From assembly GCA_013374015.1 (NCBI GenBank), contig BLLL01000010.1, forward strand, positions 1 through 64,000: 64,000 nucleotides of DNA. The letters run 5' to 3'. Below, one piece after another: positions 36,894-45,914 of this stretch. A model generated the notes under the pieces. That model was given only the letters and a program-made list of their open reading frames with translations, was not told the origin of the DNA and searched no databases. This stretch comes from Candidatus Desulfovibrio kirbyi. Its GTDB lineage: Bacteria > Desulfobacterota > Desulfovibrionia > Desulfovibrionales > Desulfovibrionaceae. Numbering within the stretch: the stretch's first letter is position 1; the number at the start of each line of letters is the position of its first letter. The translations under genes and the position numbers were made by a program.

Positions 36894-38401
36894 ACCGCAA
36901 CGTCTGCCTCTGCCTTGCGTTTTTTCTGCTGTTCACGGGCTGTTCCCTTGCGCCGCGTTATGAGCGTCCGGAGCAGGCCATGCCGGCTGAATGGCGCAGT
37001 GTCGAGCCTGCCCCGGCGCCGCTTGACACTGACTGGTGGGTGCGGTTTACCGATCCGGCGCTGACGGCGCTGATTGAAGAAGCCTTGAAAAACAATCAGG
37101 ATTTGGCTGAATCACTCGCAAAAATTGATTCGGCGGCAGCCCAGGCAGGAATCGGGGCATCGGCGCTCTTTCCCGCAGTGACCGCCGGCATTGACGCGAA
37201 CGCCCAGCAGCTTTCGGAAAAAACTGTGGACACCCTGCCCTTTGAAGAGACCGGCAGAACGCGGTCTTACACGACCTATCAGCGTGGAATCAGCACAAGC
37301 TGGGCAGTGGACCTTTGGGGGAAATACCGCAATCAGTACACAGCCCTTACAGACGTGTTCATGAGCACTGTGTTTGGGCATGAAGCACTGCGGCTTGCTG
37401 TGGCAGGTCAGGTGGCTCAGGGGTATTTTGCCCTGCTTGCCCAGAATATGCAGCTTGATACGGCGCGCCGCACGCTCAAAAGTCGTGAGGAGTCTTTCGG
37501 CATCTATACAAGCCGCTACAAACAGGGCGATATTACAGAGCTTGACTGGCAGCGCGCCAGGGCCGAGGTGGAAACGGCGCGTGCGCAGGTGCATGCCTCA
37601 ACGGTTGGGTTAGACAGGACGCAAGCCGCTCTTGCCGTGCTGGTGGGGCGTTCTCCGCGTGAGATCGTGCAGGATGCCGTGCTGCGGGGCAAGGAACTCG
37701 ACACGCTGCCATCGCCGCCGGTACTGCCCGCAGGCCTGCCCTCAGAACTGCTTGAACGCAGGCCGGATCTGCGCGCTGCGGAATTTATGATTATGGCCTA
37801 TAATGCCAATATCGGCGCGGCGCGCGCCGAATTTTTTCCTTCTGTTTCCCTGACGGGCATGTTCGGATCCCTCAGCGCGTCTGTCGGCAATCTTTTTCTT
37901 GGCGCGGCCTCCGTGTGGAGCTACGGCGGGACGGCCTCTCTGCCGCTTCTGGATTTCGGGCGCAACTGGTATGGCGTAAAGGATGCGGAAGCCCAGAAAA
38001 AAGCCTCTGTTGCCGTGTATCGAAAAGCTGTGCAGACGGCGTTTCAGGACATACGCATCGCCTTGGCGGCCCAGCGTGAAGCCGACGCCATTGTGCGGAG
38101 CATAGGGATACAGGCGGACAGCCTCAGGCGCGCTGTAGAGATTGCCACACTCCAGTACGACAACGGCTATACGGACTACCTCACCGTGCTGGATGCCCAG
38201 CGTCAGTTGTTTGCAGTGGAAATGCAGCATGCGACGGCGTTGCGCGACCGCCTTGACGCGGTGGTGAATGTGTGTCTGGCGCTCGGCGGCGGTTGGCAGG
38301 ACCCCCGTCCGTCCTCTGAAGCGACGGACTCTTCAAAGGATTCTTCCGGCGTTTCCCACAGCGCATCCGGCGCCGCTGTCGATGAGCGTCAGAGGTTGTA
38401 G
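36890..38401 (+). CDS. outer-membrane efflux channel lipoprotein (OprM/NodT family)
   Basis: A 503-residue TolC-fold protein completing the tripartite pump. The signal ends LLFTGCSLAPRYERP, a lipobox typical of OprM/CmeC-type channels. The two OEP repeats are visible as TALIEEALKNNQDL (about 61-74) and LPSELLERRPDLRAAE (about 283-298), each followed by long helical stretches. A Ser-rich C-terminal tail extends past the usual end (about 30 residues). It is translationally coupled to the pump gene, and a secreted protein gene follows 15 bp later. Confidence 0.94.
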   Translation: MNRNVCLCLAFFLLFTGCSLAPRYERPEQAMPAEWRSVEPAPAPLDTDWWVRFTDPALTALIEEALKNNQDLAESLAKIDSAAAQAGIGASALFPAVTAGIDANAQQLSEKTVDTLPFEETGRTRSYTTYQRGISTSWAVDLWGKYRNQYTALTDVFMSTVFGHEALRLAVAGQVAQGYFALLAQNMQLDTARRTLKSREESFGIYTSRYKQGDITELDWQRARAEVETARAQVHASTVGLDRTQAALAVLVGRSPREIVQDAVLRGKELDTLPSPPVLPAGLPSELLERRPDLRAAEFMIMAYNANIGAARAEFFPSVSLTGMFGSLSASVGNLFLGAASVWSYGGTASLPLLDFGRNWYGVKDAEAQKKASVAVYRKAVQTAFQDIRIALAAQREADAIVRSIGIQADSLRRAVEIATLQYDNGYTDYLTVLDAQRQLFAVEMQHATALRDRLDAVVNVCLALGGGWQDPRPSSEATDSSKDSSGVSHSASGAAVDERQRL

Positions 38402-38416
38402 AGGAACGCTGTCGGC

Positions 38417-38980
38417 ATGAACGCAGGGTGTGTGCGGGTTGCCCGTTTTGTTTTGCCCGGTAGCGCGGTTTTTTGGATTTTTTTGTTTTTTTCCTTTTTT
38501 TTTCTTGCGGGATCGGTACCGGTTGCAGCGCCGGCCAAAAAAAACCTGCATGCCCCGGCATGGGTTTTTGAAAAATCCGCAGATCGCGCCGCCGCTCTGT
38601 GGCATGAAGGTGTGCGCGTTCAGGATATCCGTGACAGGGCCATGTCGGGCAAGACCGCGAACACCGATTCAGGCGTTGCGCCGGCGCCGGATGCGCTTGG
38701 CAAACGCAAAAAGCAGCAACCTCTCGGATTCGAGATGCGCAACGAAACTTCGGACTGGCGCGAGGCAACGCCTGAGGAAACAGCGCGGCCTGATGAATCC
38801 TTGCCCATTGAGAACCGTTACGTTGTGCGCGCCTTTGCCGATGTGGATGCGAGCGAGAATTTGAGCATCAATGTCGGGCCGGAATTGATTTTGAAGGATG
38901 AGCAGCACCAGATCGGCAAGACGGACAAACAGCCGGATTCATCCCTTGGCGTGGGCATGGGATTCAAATTTGATTTTTGA
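38417..38980 (+). CDS. secreted protein of unknown function, last gene of the efflux operon
   Basis: A 187-residue protein with a strongly hydrophobic N-terminal segment (about residues 12-38), either a signal peptide or an anchor, then a polar region. It begins 15 bp after the channel gene, so it probably belongs to the efflux transcript. The C-terminal NLSINVGPELILKDEQ and GVGMGFKFDF strands, with a terminal Phe, resemble the edge of an outer-membrane beta-structure. No family is recognised; a cell-envelope role is a guess. Confidence 0.6.
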   Translation: MNAGCVRVARFVLPGSAVFWIFLFFSFFFLAGSVPVAAPAKKNLHAPAWVFEKSADRAAALWHEGVRVQDIRDRAMSGKTANTDSGVAPAPDALGKRKKQQPLGFEMRNETSDWREATPEETARPDESLPIENRYVVRAFADVDASENLSINVGPELILKDEQHQIGKTDKQPDSSLGVGMGFKFDF

Positions 38981-39767
38981 AGTTGATGGGGAATCGTCCC
39001 AATCGCCAGCAATAGCGATCTGTGCCGTATCTTTTGGGCAATGCGCGGAAACCGTTGAGAGGTTATTGTCCCTGCCGCGCCTCTCTGCAAGCGATCAGCG
39101 GTATATTGACAGATTTGCCTTGCCCGGGCAACGGCTTGCCCGCTGTGTGGGGCGGTGGCTCTTGCGCGTTTGTCTGACTTTTCTTGGAAACAACGCCATT
39201 GCGCTGGAAAGAGGGGTCTACGGTCAGCCTGTGCCCGTCGGCGGGGAATTTTCCGCAAGTTTCAGTTATTGCCCAGGAATCGCTGTTGCTGCAGCAGGCC
39301 GGAGTTGCCGCATCGGCGTTGATGTTGAACCGGAAGCGGAACTTGCCCTGAGCGATATTCGCCGCGCCTTGAGTCCGTTGGAACTGGACAGGGTGGCGCG
39401 TAAAGAAGATATTCCTGAATCGCCGGCATTGTGCTGGGTGGGCAAGGAGGCTGTGCTCAAGGCGGACGGACGCGGTTTCGCATCCGCCGGTGCCCTGCAA
39501 GACGATTTGTTTGCGCCTGACCCCATACTGGAGGGCGCGCCTTGGCGCGTGTCCCGGTACATTCTCAATTTTCCCGACAGAATATGCGCGGTGGCTCTGG
39601 CATGCGACAGGGGAGAGATCCTCTGGCCGGATGCGCATGTTTCTTCCCTGATTGAGGAAGGATCGCGCGCCGGACTTGTGTTTCCCGAAGTCAGCCCTTG
39701 GACAAAAGCCGCCCACCTAGGTTCTGTCGACATTCACTTGAGCCACAGTAAAGGCGGGGGAATATAA
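38898..39767 (+). CDS. 4'-phosphopantetheinyl transferase (Sfp/AcpT type)
   Basis: A transferase that moves phosphopantetheine from CoA to a carrier-protein serine. The superfamily signature is clear: GVDVEPE (Mg-binding Asp/Glu) and, about 50 residues later, WVGKEAVLKADGRG. The frame is 289 codons from 38898, but its first 28 codons overlap the previous gene, so the true start is probably a later TTG near 38964. The C-terminal residues run into IS4-type relic sequence, which may have replaced the native end. No acyl carrier or NRPS/PKS gene is close. Confidence 0.82.
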   Translation: MSSTRSARRTNSRIHPLAWAWDSNLIFEVDGESSQSPAIAICAVSFGQCAETVERLLSLPRLSASDQRYIDRFALPGQRLARCVGRWLLRVCLTFLGNNAIALERGVYGQPVPVGGEFSASFSYCPGIAVAAAGRSCRIGVDVEPEAELALSDIRRALSPLELDRVARKEDIPESPALCWVGKEAVLKADGRGFASAGALQDDLFAPDPILEGAPWRVSRYILNFPDRICAVALACDRGEILWPDAHVSSLIEEGSRAGLVFPEVSPWTKAAHLGSVDIHLSHSKGGGI

Positions 39768-40137
39768 GTCTCATGGTCAAGGAGGGTATTAATTTTGACA
39801 CCACCCTGTTGTGGCGGTACGTTGCCCATGGAAACAGCGAAGGGCACAGGCGTGGCGTCCATGCTGTAGAGCTTGCACTTGAAGCGAAATTTGTGCCGTG
39901 GAGCCTGTGGGGGGCGCACAAATGGCAGAACTTTTTACCGGCTGCCGAACAGGGTGTGGATACCAATCGCGCATGGAAGGCCGGGCCGTAAGCTGGATAA
40001 AAGCCATGACTGCGAATTGTTCCTTGAATCCGAATGTTCGGGACGATCGTCCTGCTTTGTGACGGTGTTCAAGGTTTTGAACAAGCGCGAAGACAGGCCA
40101 GAACGTTAACGAGACATTCAGCACGTTGAGCCGTGAT
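39734..40137 (-). pseudogene. IS4-family transposase relic
   Basis: Minus-strand fragments in several frames match an IS4-type transposase: LNVSLTFWPVFALVQNLEHRHKAGRSSRTFGFKEQF and FIQLTARPSMRD from the N-terminus, then RFKCKLYSMDATPV with LCPSLFPWATYRHN in another frame, then GGVKINTLLDHETYIP with the catalytic-Asp region. Deletions and at least one frameshift separate them, and the C-terminal part is missing. Terminal inverted repeats are not apparent. This explains the lack of an intact gene between 39768 and 40201. Confidence 0.65.
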
Positions 40138-40201
40138 ATGCTTGCGGCGCAGGAGTGGCAGACGAAGTAACGGTAAGGGCTTACACATGAAGGAAGGGCA
40201 T

Positions 40202-41110
40202 ATGTCAGACCAGGAAGATATCGCCTACAACGTTTTGCAGCTTCTTGGCGTGGCGCTGTTGCAGCGCACCGGAGCAATGCAGTACGTGGTTTGCGGCAAG
40301 GTGCCGCAGTTTTATGAAGTTCTTTTCCCTTCCACTGCGGAAGGTCCCTGCGCCGCCCCGTGGAAATTCTCTCCTATGCTTGAATTTTTTATGGAAGATG
40401 TGGAGCGTTTTTTTGAGTTGAAGAAAACCGGAATTTTGACTTCCGGCGTCTGGCAGGAAAATGGAAAGACGGAAACCGACACGGCCATGATTGCCGCGGC
40501 CACAACCTTCGGCGCGAAACAGGTGCTGACTGTCCGCTTGCTGCGCGCGGAATTTAAAGAACGTCAGGATGTTCGCGAACAGTCTCTGCAGCACCGCCAA
40601 CTGTCGCAAAATTTGAAATATTATCAAAAAGAGGCCACTCTTGACGCCTTGACCAAGGTATTTAATAAAGAAACATTTTCAGCACTTCTGCTGGACGAAA
40701 TAAAGCGCAGCCACGCCCTAGAGTATCCCCTTTCCCTTTTGATTCTGGATATTGACGATTTCAAGAAGGTCAACGACACGTATGGGCATTTGGCTGGGGA
40801 CAAGGTGCTGTCCTCCCTTGCGGAGTGTGTGAAAAAAACCTTGCGCAGCGGGGATATTGTCGCCCGTTTCGGCGGGGAGGAATTTGTTGTTCTTCTTCCG
40901 CACAGCAACGCGAAACAGGCGCACAACATTGGAGAAAAAATTCGTAGAAATATCACATTGATACGCGCAGATGTCCACCATCCCATAACTGTAAGCATGG
41001 GTTGCGCAACCTATATCCCCGGTGAAGTGAGTGAAAATTTTTTGGCGCGGGCCGACACTGGTCTGTACGAAGCTAAAGCCAGCGGTAAAAATCGTGTTTG
41101 CACACGATAA
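40202..41110 (+). CDS. diguanylate cyclase (GGDEF domain)
   Basis: A 302-residue protein making cyclic di-GMP. The N-terminal about 135 residues form a sensory region without membrane helices or a recognised fold, then a short coiled coil (KERQDVREQSLQHRQLSQNLKYYQKEAT), then the GGDEF domain. The active-site loop is GGEEF in ARFGGEEFVVLLP. Substrate-binding DALTKVFNK and DIDDFKKVNDTYGHLAGD are intact. No RxxD inhibitory site is obvious ahead of GGEEF. The ATG at 40202 has GGAAGGGC before it. It is likely active in the cytoplasm. Confidence 0.92.
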   Translation: MSDQEDIAYNVLQLLGVALLQRTGAMQYVVCGKVPQFYEVLFPSTAEGPCAAPWKFSPMLEFFMEDVERFFELKKTGILTSGVWQENGKTETDTAMIAAATTFGAKQVLTVRLLRAEFKERQDVREQSLQHRQLSQNLKYYQKEATLDALTKVFNKETFSALLLDEIKRSHALEYPLSLLILDIDDFKKVNDTYGHLAGDKVLSSLAECVKKTLRSGDIVARFGGEEFVVLLPHSNAKQAHNIGEKIRRNITLIRADVHHPITVSMGCATYIPGEVSENFLARADTGLYEAKASGKNRVCTR

Positions 41111-41522
41111 CGCGCCATACATTTTGCAACAGAAGAAAATTTTTTGCATTGGCGCAGTATGAAGCCTTTGAGATGCATCGGAATTTACACCGAAAACTGG
41201 CTCTGGAAATAGAGAACATTGAAAATCAGTGCATACAGACAAACGATGTGCTACTCTTGCTGATTTTTTAAAAAATGATGGATCGAGCATACAGCGAAGA
41301 GGACAAGCGGTATGTGGACGCCCTGCACGACTATTACAATCCGTCCAGAAAGCCCTCTTCCAGAAAGCCCCAAATTTTTGGAACGGGGCTTTACAAATGC
41401 GCCGTCAGCGGTTATACAATTTTATTAAATTTTGTTAAAAAATAGTGAAATTGGATACTTTTATTCCGTAATTTCATTCCCGATGCCATACGTTACTATT
41501 GTTTGTTGTGACAGGAGGGAGT
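41111..41522. other. intergenic region before the dksA-type gene
   Basis: No convincing gene. A hairpin AAAGCCCC (41364-41371) / GGGGCTTT (41385-41392) is present without a T-run. The last 120 bp are AT-rich and probably hold the dksA promoter. A 56-codon frame at 41275-41445 lacks a ribosome site and a known family. Confidence 0.4.
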
Positions 41523-41885
41523 ATGGACAATAATGAGTTAGAAGCGTTCCGCAAGCTTCTTTCTGCAATGTTGGAAGAAGCCCAGCAGAAAGGCGATTCA
41601 ACGCTGGAAGAATTGACCGACAGCAATGAGGTGTTTGCCGATCCGGCAGACAGGGCTACAGCCGAATCCGACCGGGCTTTCATGCTGCGCATTCGTGACC
41701 GTGAACGTCGCCTGATTCGCAAAATCCAGGCTGCGGTGCAGCGTATTGAAGACGGTACATACGGAATTTGCGAAGAATGCGGCGACGAGATCAGTATCGC
41801 GCGCCTCAAGGCGCGTCCGGTAACGCGATTGTGCATCAACTGTAAGGCCCGGCAGGAAGCGGACGAACACCTCCGCGGTGATTAG
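41523..41885 (+). CDS. dksA: DksA/TraR-type zinc-finger transcription regulator
   Basis: A 120-residue protein of the DksA/TraR family, which binds the RNA polymerase secondary channel and works with ppGpp. The C-terminal zinc finger is complete: CEECGDE (C-x2-C) and CINC (C-x2-C) near residues 84-107, in the typical GTYGICEECGDEISIARLKARPVTRLCI layout. The N-terminal coiled coil includes the tip region with acidic residues (FADPADRATAESDRA). It is shorter than E. coli DksA (151 residues). AGGAGGG precedes the ATG. Confidence 0.9.
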   Translation: MDNNELEAFRKLLSAMLEEAQQKGDSTLEELTDSNEVFADPADRATAESDRAFMLRIRDRERRLIRKIQAAVQRIEDGTYGICEECGDEISIARLKARPVTRLCINCKARQEADEHLRGD

Positions 41886-42122
41886 AACCATTTCAATTCC
41901 TTAGATACGGTACGGGAGGGCCAAGAGGTTCTAGAATTGCCCATTGTTATCAGTGATTCGTTCATATTTGCTCATGAACACCGATAACCGGTTTTCATAA
42001 CTTTTCTTAGATTTATGAATTGAGTTCTAGTCAACATTCTCTTTATGATATAATTAATTCGGAATCCTGCTCCCTCAGCCAGACCAATGCTTTCGGGAAA
42101 TCCGAATTCGTCTGTTTTTTCT

Positions 42123-43010
42123 CTAAAAAACCTTGGGTAAATTGGAATCTGAATCCAGCGGCTCAGGGAATAAGACAATATCCATGTTGAGATTTTGACG
42201 AACGGAATCTACCGCTTGTTCCATAGCGGCATGTACTTCGGAAAATTGCATTGAAGGAACAATCTCAATATGTGCCGAAGCATACTTGCGGGACGGGCCG
42301 TAATCATGTACGGCCAAGCCATGCATGCCTTCAATACCTTCAATGGCGAGGACAATCTCGCGAATTTGCTGTTCAATTCTTGCGTCTTTCATTTTTCCCA
42401 AAATGGGATCAATGGCGTTTTTGGCAGATTTAATTCCCGCGCAAAAAATTGCCACGGCCACGGCAAGGCCGATCGCCGCGTCAACGGGAAATTCAGTGTA
42501 CTCTGCGACTGCAAAGGAAAGCAAAGTTACGCCTGTGATAGCTGCATCGGAAATACTGTCTATGATGCCTGCCTGGATTGCCGTTGATTGAAGAATTTTA
42601 TTCGCCCGTCGGTAGAACAGACTCATAATGAGCTTTGCTAGTACGCTGCAACCCAAACCGCAGATCACAAAAGAGTTCAATTTTACAGGTTGAGGCTCCA
42701 GAAATCGCTCCAGAGCGAATTTTCCCACTCCAAAACCTGTTGCCATGATCAGGAAGGACACAATCAATTCGGCGATATATTCTATTCGGCCATGTCCGAA
42801 AGGATGCCGTTCATCGGGAGCCTTCCCCGCCATATAGAACCCTACAGCCAGAGCCAGGGAACTGCCCGTGTCCGTCAGATTGTTGAAGGCGTCCGAAAGC
42901 ACGGCCGCGCTGTTTGCCGCCAGCCCAATAGCCAGTTTGGCGGCAAACAACACCAGATTGCACAGAACGCCCGCAAGGCTGACCAGAGTCCCATACTGTT
43001 CACGTTGCAT
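42123..43010 (-). CDS. cation diffusion facilitator transporter (CDF family)
   Basis: About 295 residues, an inner-membrane metal/proton antiporter exporting Zn, Fe or Mn. TM2 carries SAAVLSDAFNNLTDTGSS with the HxxxD-type site here as S/D-N/D, and TM5 carries SISDAAI with Asp. A DERHPFGHGRIEYIAEL loop follows TM3, as is standard for FieF-like members. The C-terminal cytoplasmic domain has GMHGLAVHDYGPSRKYASAHIEI. The frame opens at 43103, but the ATG at 43010 fits the family start and has GGAAAAG upstream. Metal specificity is not deducible. Confidence 0.87.
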   Translation of the reverse strand: MQREQYGTLVSLAGVLCNLVLFAAKLAIGLAANSAAVLSDAFNNLTDTGSSLALAVGFYMAGKAPDERHPFGHGRIEYIAELIVSFLIMATGFGVGKFALERFLEPQPVKLNSFVICGLGCSVLAKLIMSLFYRRANKILQSTAIQAGIIDSISDAAITGVTLLSFAVAEYTEFPVDAAIGLAVAVAIFCAGIKSAKNAIDPILGKMKDARIEQQIREIVLAIEGIEGMHGLAVHDYGPSRKYASAHIEIVPSMQFSEVHAAMEQAVDSVRQNLNMDIVLFPEPLDSDSNLPKVF

Positions 43011-43167
43011 TATGACGCTTTTCCTGTTTCCTGTCCGGTCTGAACATAGACACAAGATGTTTTCGCCTAGAAACGTCCCTGCGGCCATGTCCGTGATGTT
43101 CATGGCCTATGCTGGGGGGCATGGCATGAGCAGAGCTCCCTTGCGAGAGGGCAAAAATGTGCGGACG

Positions 43168-44484
43168 TCACAGGATATACTGCCGTAACTCTTGATCTTC
43201 GCGCACATCTTGCAAATGTTCCGCCACATAGGCATTGTTCACCACTACCTGCACGCCCGGGGTGTCCGGCGCGTCAAAGGAAATGTCCGCCAGAATTTTT
43301 TCCATAATGGTATACAGGCGGCGCGCCCCGATGTTTTCTGTGCGGGAATTGGTGTCTTCGGCAAAGGCGGCAATTTCGCAAAGCCCGTCATCGGTAAATT
43401 GCAGGGTGATTTCTTCTGTTGCCAGCAGGGCGGCGTATTGCTTTGTCAGCGCGTTGTCCGGTTCGGTGAGGATGCGCAGGAATTCTTCCTTGCCCAAGGG
43501 CTGCAATTCAACCCGCAGGGGGAAGCGTCCCTGCAGTTCAGGGATCATATCCGAAGGTTTGCTGAAATTGAATGCCCCGGCCGCGATAAAGAGAATGTGA
43601 TCTGTCCGGATCATTCCGTGTTTTGTATTGACAACGCTGCCTTCCACAATAGGCAGCAGGTCGCGCTGCACGCCTTCGCGCGAAATGTCTGAAGTGCGGT
43701 TTTGTGAGGAAGAGGCAATTTTGTCAATTTCGTCGATAAACACAATGCCACTTTCTTCCACGCGTTCTTTGGCCAGTTCCGAAATCGCTTCCTGGTCTAT
43801 CAGCTTGTCGGATTCTTCCTGTGTCAAAACATTAAAGGCAACGCCGATTTTCATTTTGCGGAGTCTGCTGCGCGGAGGGAAGGCCTTGCTGAACATATCC
43901 TTCATCTGTCCTCCCATTTGTTCCATGCCCGGGATAGCAAAGACATCAATGATGGGGCCGGACTGCTCTGTCACCTCTATTTCAACTTCACGCTGGTCCA
44001 GAAAGCCCAGGCGAAACTGCCGGAGCAGTTTTTCCCGTGTGGAGTTGTGCTCTTTCTGACCAAAGGAAGATGGTAGCAGCAGATCCACAAGACGCGCTTC
44101 CGCAGCCGCTTCCGCAGTCTTGCGAACGCGGGTTTTCTCTTCTTCCTGCACAAGATTTATACCTATTTCCATAAGGTCGCGTATTATGGATTCCACATCG
44201 CGTCCCACATAGCCCACCTCAGTGAATTTTGTGGCTTCCACCTTGAGGAAGGGTGCGCCGGAAAGCTTGGCTAGGCGTCGCGCTATCTCGGTTTTGCCAA
44301 CGCCGGTTGGCCCCATCATGATAATATTTTTCGGTGCTACTTCATCACGCAGTTCAGGCGCGAGCCGGCGGCGACGCCACCGGTTGCGCACAGCCACAGC
44401 CACCATGCGCTTGGCCTGTTCCTGACCGACCACAAACTTGTTCAGTTCAGCTACAATTTCACGTGGCGATAAGGCGCTCATCAA
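43168..44484 (-). CDS. hslU: HslU (ClpY) ATPase subunit of the HslVU protease
   Basis: A 438-residue AAA+ unfoldase feeding the HslV peptidase. It begins [22 protein letters not shown]. Walker A is GPTGVGKTE near residue 56, the pore loop TEVGYVGRD (GYVG) is near 91, Walker B is [10 protein letters not shown] near 247, and the sensor arginine region includes [15 protein letters not shown]. The conserved C-terminal tail ends [10 protein letters not shown], which inserts into HslV. hslV is not adjacent, so it must lie elsewhere if present. The length is normal. Confidence 0.95.
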   Translation of the reverse strand: MMSALSPREIVAELNKFVVGQEQAKRMVAVAVRNRWRRRRLAPELRDEVAPKNIIMMGPTGVGKTEIARRLAKLSGAPFLKVEATKFTEVGYVGRDVESIIRDLMEIGINLVQEEEKTRVRKTAEAAAEARLVDLLLPSSFGQKEHNSTREKLLRQFRLGFLDQREVEIEVTEQSGPIIDVFAIPGMEQMGGQMKDMFSKAFPPRSRLRKMKIGVAFNVLTQEESDKLIDQEAISELAKERVEESGIVFIDEIDKIASSSQNRTSDISREGVQRDLLPIVEGSVVNTKHGMIRTDHILFIAAGAFNFSKPSDMIPELQGRFPLRVELQPLGKEEFLRILTEPDNALTKQYAALLATEEITLQFTDDGLCEIAAFAEDTNSRTENIGARRLYTIMEKILADISFDAPDTPGVQVVVNNAYVAEHLQDVREDQELRQYIL

Positions 44485-44530
44485 CGACTCCGATATTGTT
44501 AAAAATGTGCAGTGCGTTTACTCTGTGCCT

Positions 44531-44764
44531 ATGAATGTGATTGTGCTGGAAGAATGGCTGCCGGTCAGGGTGTTTCCCTTGTTGTTTTTCAGTGGCGTGT
44601 TGTTGCAGACGGCCTGGTTTTTTTGTCGTCGCCGCGGTTTGTTTTTTGCCGGCATTGTTTTTGTACTGTCAGCCGCAGCCCTTGACCGTGATCTTGCGCT
44701 GGCTGTGGGGCAGGTACTGGCGGCCATTGGGATCCGCATCTTTTGTCAGGGTATCAAAGGTTAG
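44531..44764 (+). CDS. small membrane protein, unknown function
   Basis: A predicted 77-residue protein with two hydrophobic helices (FPLLFFSGVLLQTAWFF and GLFFAGIVFVLSAAAL). The layout, with CRRRG between helices, resembles the short lipid-A-biosynthesis N-terminal (LAB_N) domain proteins, but this is not certain. It is divergent from hslU and ends just before a terminator. The start at 44531 is chosen for the compact two-helix form. Confidence 0.5.
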   Translation: MNVIVLEEWLPVRVFPLLFFSGVLLQTAWFFCRRRGLFFAGIVFVLSAAALDRDLALAVGQVLAAIGIRIFCQGIKG

Positions 44765-44770
44765 GAAAAA

Positions 44771-44806
44771 GACAAACCCCGGCGAGCCAGGGTTTGTCTT
44801 GGTTTT
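44771..44806. terminator. bidirectional terminator between convergent genes
   Basis: GACAAACCC (44771-44779) pairs with GGGTTTGTC (44790-44798) around a 10-nt loop, followed by TTGGTTTT. It serves the small membrane protein gene on the plus strand, and an A-rich left flank could serve ppaC on the minus strand. Confidence 0.75.
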
Positions 44807-44820
44807 AGTAGCGCAGGAAA

Positions 44821-45738
44821 TTATTTGAAGGCCTTTTCAAAATTTGGGACGACCTGCTTTTTACGGCTCATAACGCCGGGCAGCCACACAGACTTGCCTT
44901 CGGCCTTGACGCCGAAGGCCTTTTCCACAATGGCAGGATTGTCGGAAACGATCAGCATTTCCGAACCTTCCTTCATAATGTCTGTGAGCAGCAGAAAAAC
45001 GCTGTGGCGGCCTTCGCTTTTCACCTTTTCTATCTCCGCCTGCAAATCGGCCTTGACTTTTTCCAGAATGGAAAGGTCCACAACTTCAAGCTGGCCGATT
45101 CCCACCTTGTTGCCGTTCATGTCAAAGTCCTTGTAGTCGCGGAAGACCAAGTCGTGCATGGATGCGCCCTCTACGGCGCTCTTGACCTTGAACATTTCCA
45201 TGCCCAGCGCTTTCACATCGGCGACACCGGCGATTTTTGCCAGGGCGTCAACTGCCTGTTTGTCCGCTTCGGTGCATGTGGGGGATTTGAAAATGACCGT
45301 GTCGGAAAGGATGGCGCAGAGCATGCCGCCGGCAATGTTTTTTGGAATTTCAATACAATAAAAATCGTATATGCTTTTGAGCACGGTAGTTGTACATCCG
45401 ACCGGCCAGATCCAGGCCTCCAACGGTGTGGAAGTTGTCACATCGCCCAGTTTGTGGTGGTCAACGATACCGAGTATTGTGGCGGAATCCATGCCTTGCG
45501 GGGCCTGCGGCAAATCTGAGTAATCCACGAGGTAGAGTTGCTTACCGGCCACATCAGTGACGACTTGGGGGGCTGAAAGACCAAATTTTTTGAGGACAAA
45601 TTCCGTTTCAGGGGTTGGTTGTCCTTGGGCTGCCGGGGTAGCGGCAAAACCGCGTTTGGCGTACAAGTCGGCGGCGGCAATGGCGGAAATAATGCTGTCT
45701 GTGTCAGGGTTCATGTGGCCTAGGACAAGTGCGGACAT
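44821..45738 (-). CDS. ppaC: manganese-dependent inorganic pyrophosphatase
   Basis: A 305-residue family II pyrophosphatase of the DHH superfamily, hydrolysing PPi from biosynthesis; in sulfate reducers it also pulls sulfate activation by removing PPi from APS formation. Metal-site motifs are LGHMNPDTDS (N-terminal, His/Asp), DYSDL near 78 and DHHKLGD near 98. The C-terminal substrate-binding SRKKQ lies close to the end. The length is normal and CBS inserts are absent. The ATG at 45738 follows AGGAGA; the frame start at 45762 is less likely. Confidence 0.95.
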   Translation of the reverse strand: MSALVLGHMNPDTDSIISAIAAADLYAKRGFAATPAAQGQPTPETEFVLKKFGLSAPQVVTDVAGKQLYLVDYSDLPQAPQGMDSATILGIVDHHKLGDVTTSTPLEAWIWPVGCTTTVLKSIYDFYCIEIPKNIAGGMLCAILSDTVIFKSPTCTEADKQAVDALAKIAGVADVKALGMEMFKVKSAVEGASMHDLVFRDYKDFDMNGNKVGIGQLEVVDLSILEKVKADLQAEIEKVKSEGRHSVFLLLTDIMKEGSEMLIVSDNPAIVEKAFGVKAEGKSVWLPGVMSRKKQVVPNFEKAFK

Positions 45739-45914
45739 GGTGGCGTCTCCTTTTACGTACAATTTGTTTGTATGTAGACTACACTACGGGGCATGCGATA
45801 ACCTAATTCAAAATGTTGTTTTTGCCAAGAGTGGCGAGAATATTTTTGTGGAGCGTCGAAAAAATGGTTGCCGCCCGGCGAATAATGTGTAAATTACTTT
45901 ATGTTGAGGCTGTT

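Noticed and set aside
41275-41445. 56-codon plus-strand frame starting MMDRAYSEEDKRYVDALHDYY
   Set aside because: No ribosome site and no family; part of it encodes a hairpin. Left as intergenic.
43168-44820. Idea that missing hslV next to hslU signals an unusual lone unfoldase
   Set aside because: hslU and hslV may be unlinked in this group, so absence of hslV in 64 kb is not evidence of loss.
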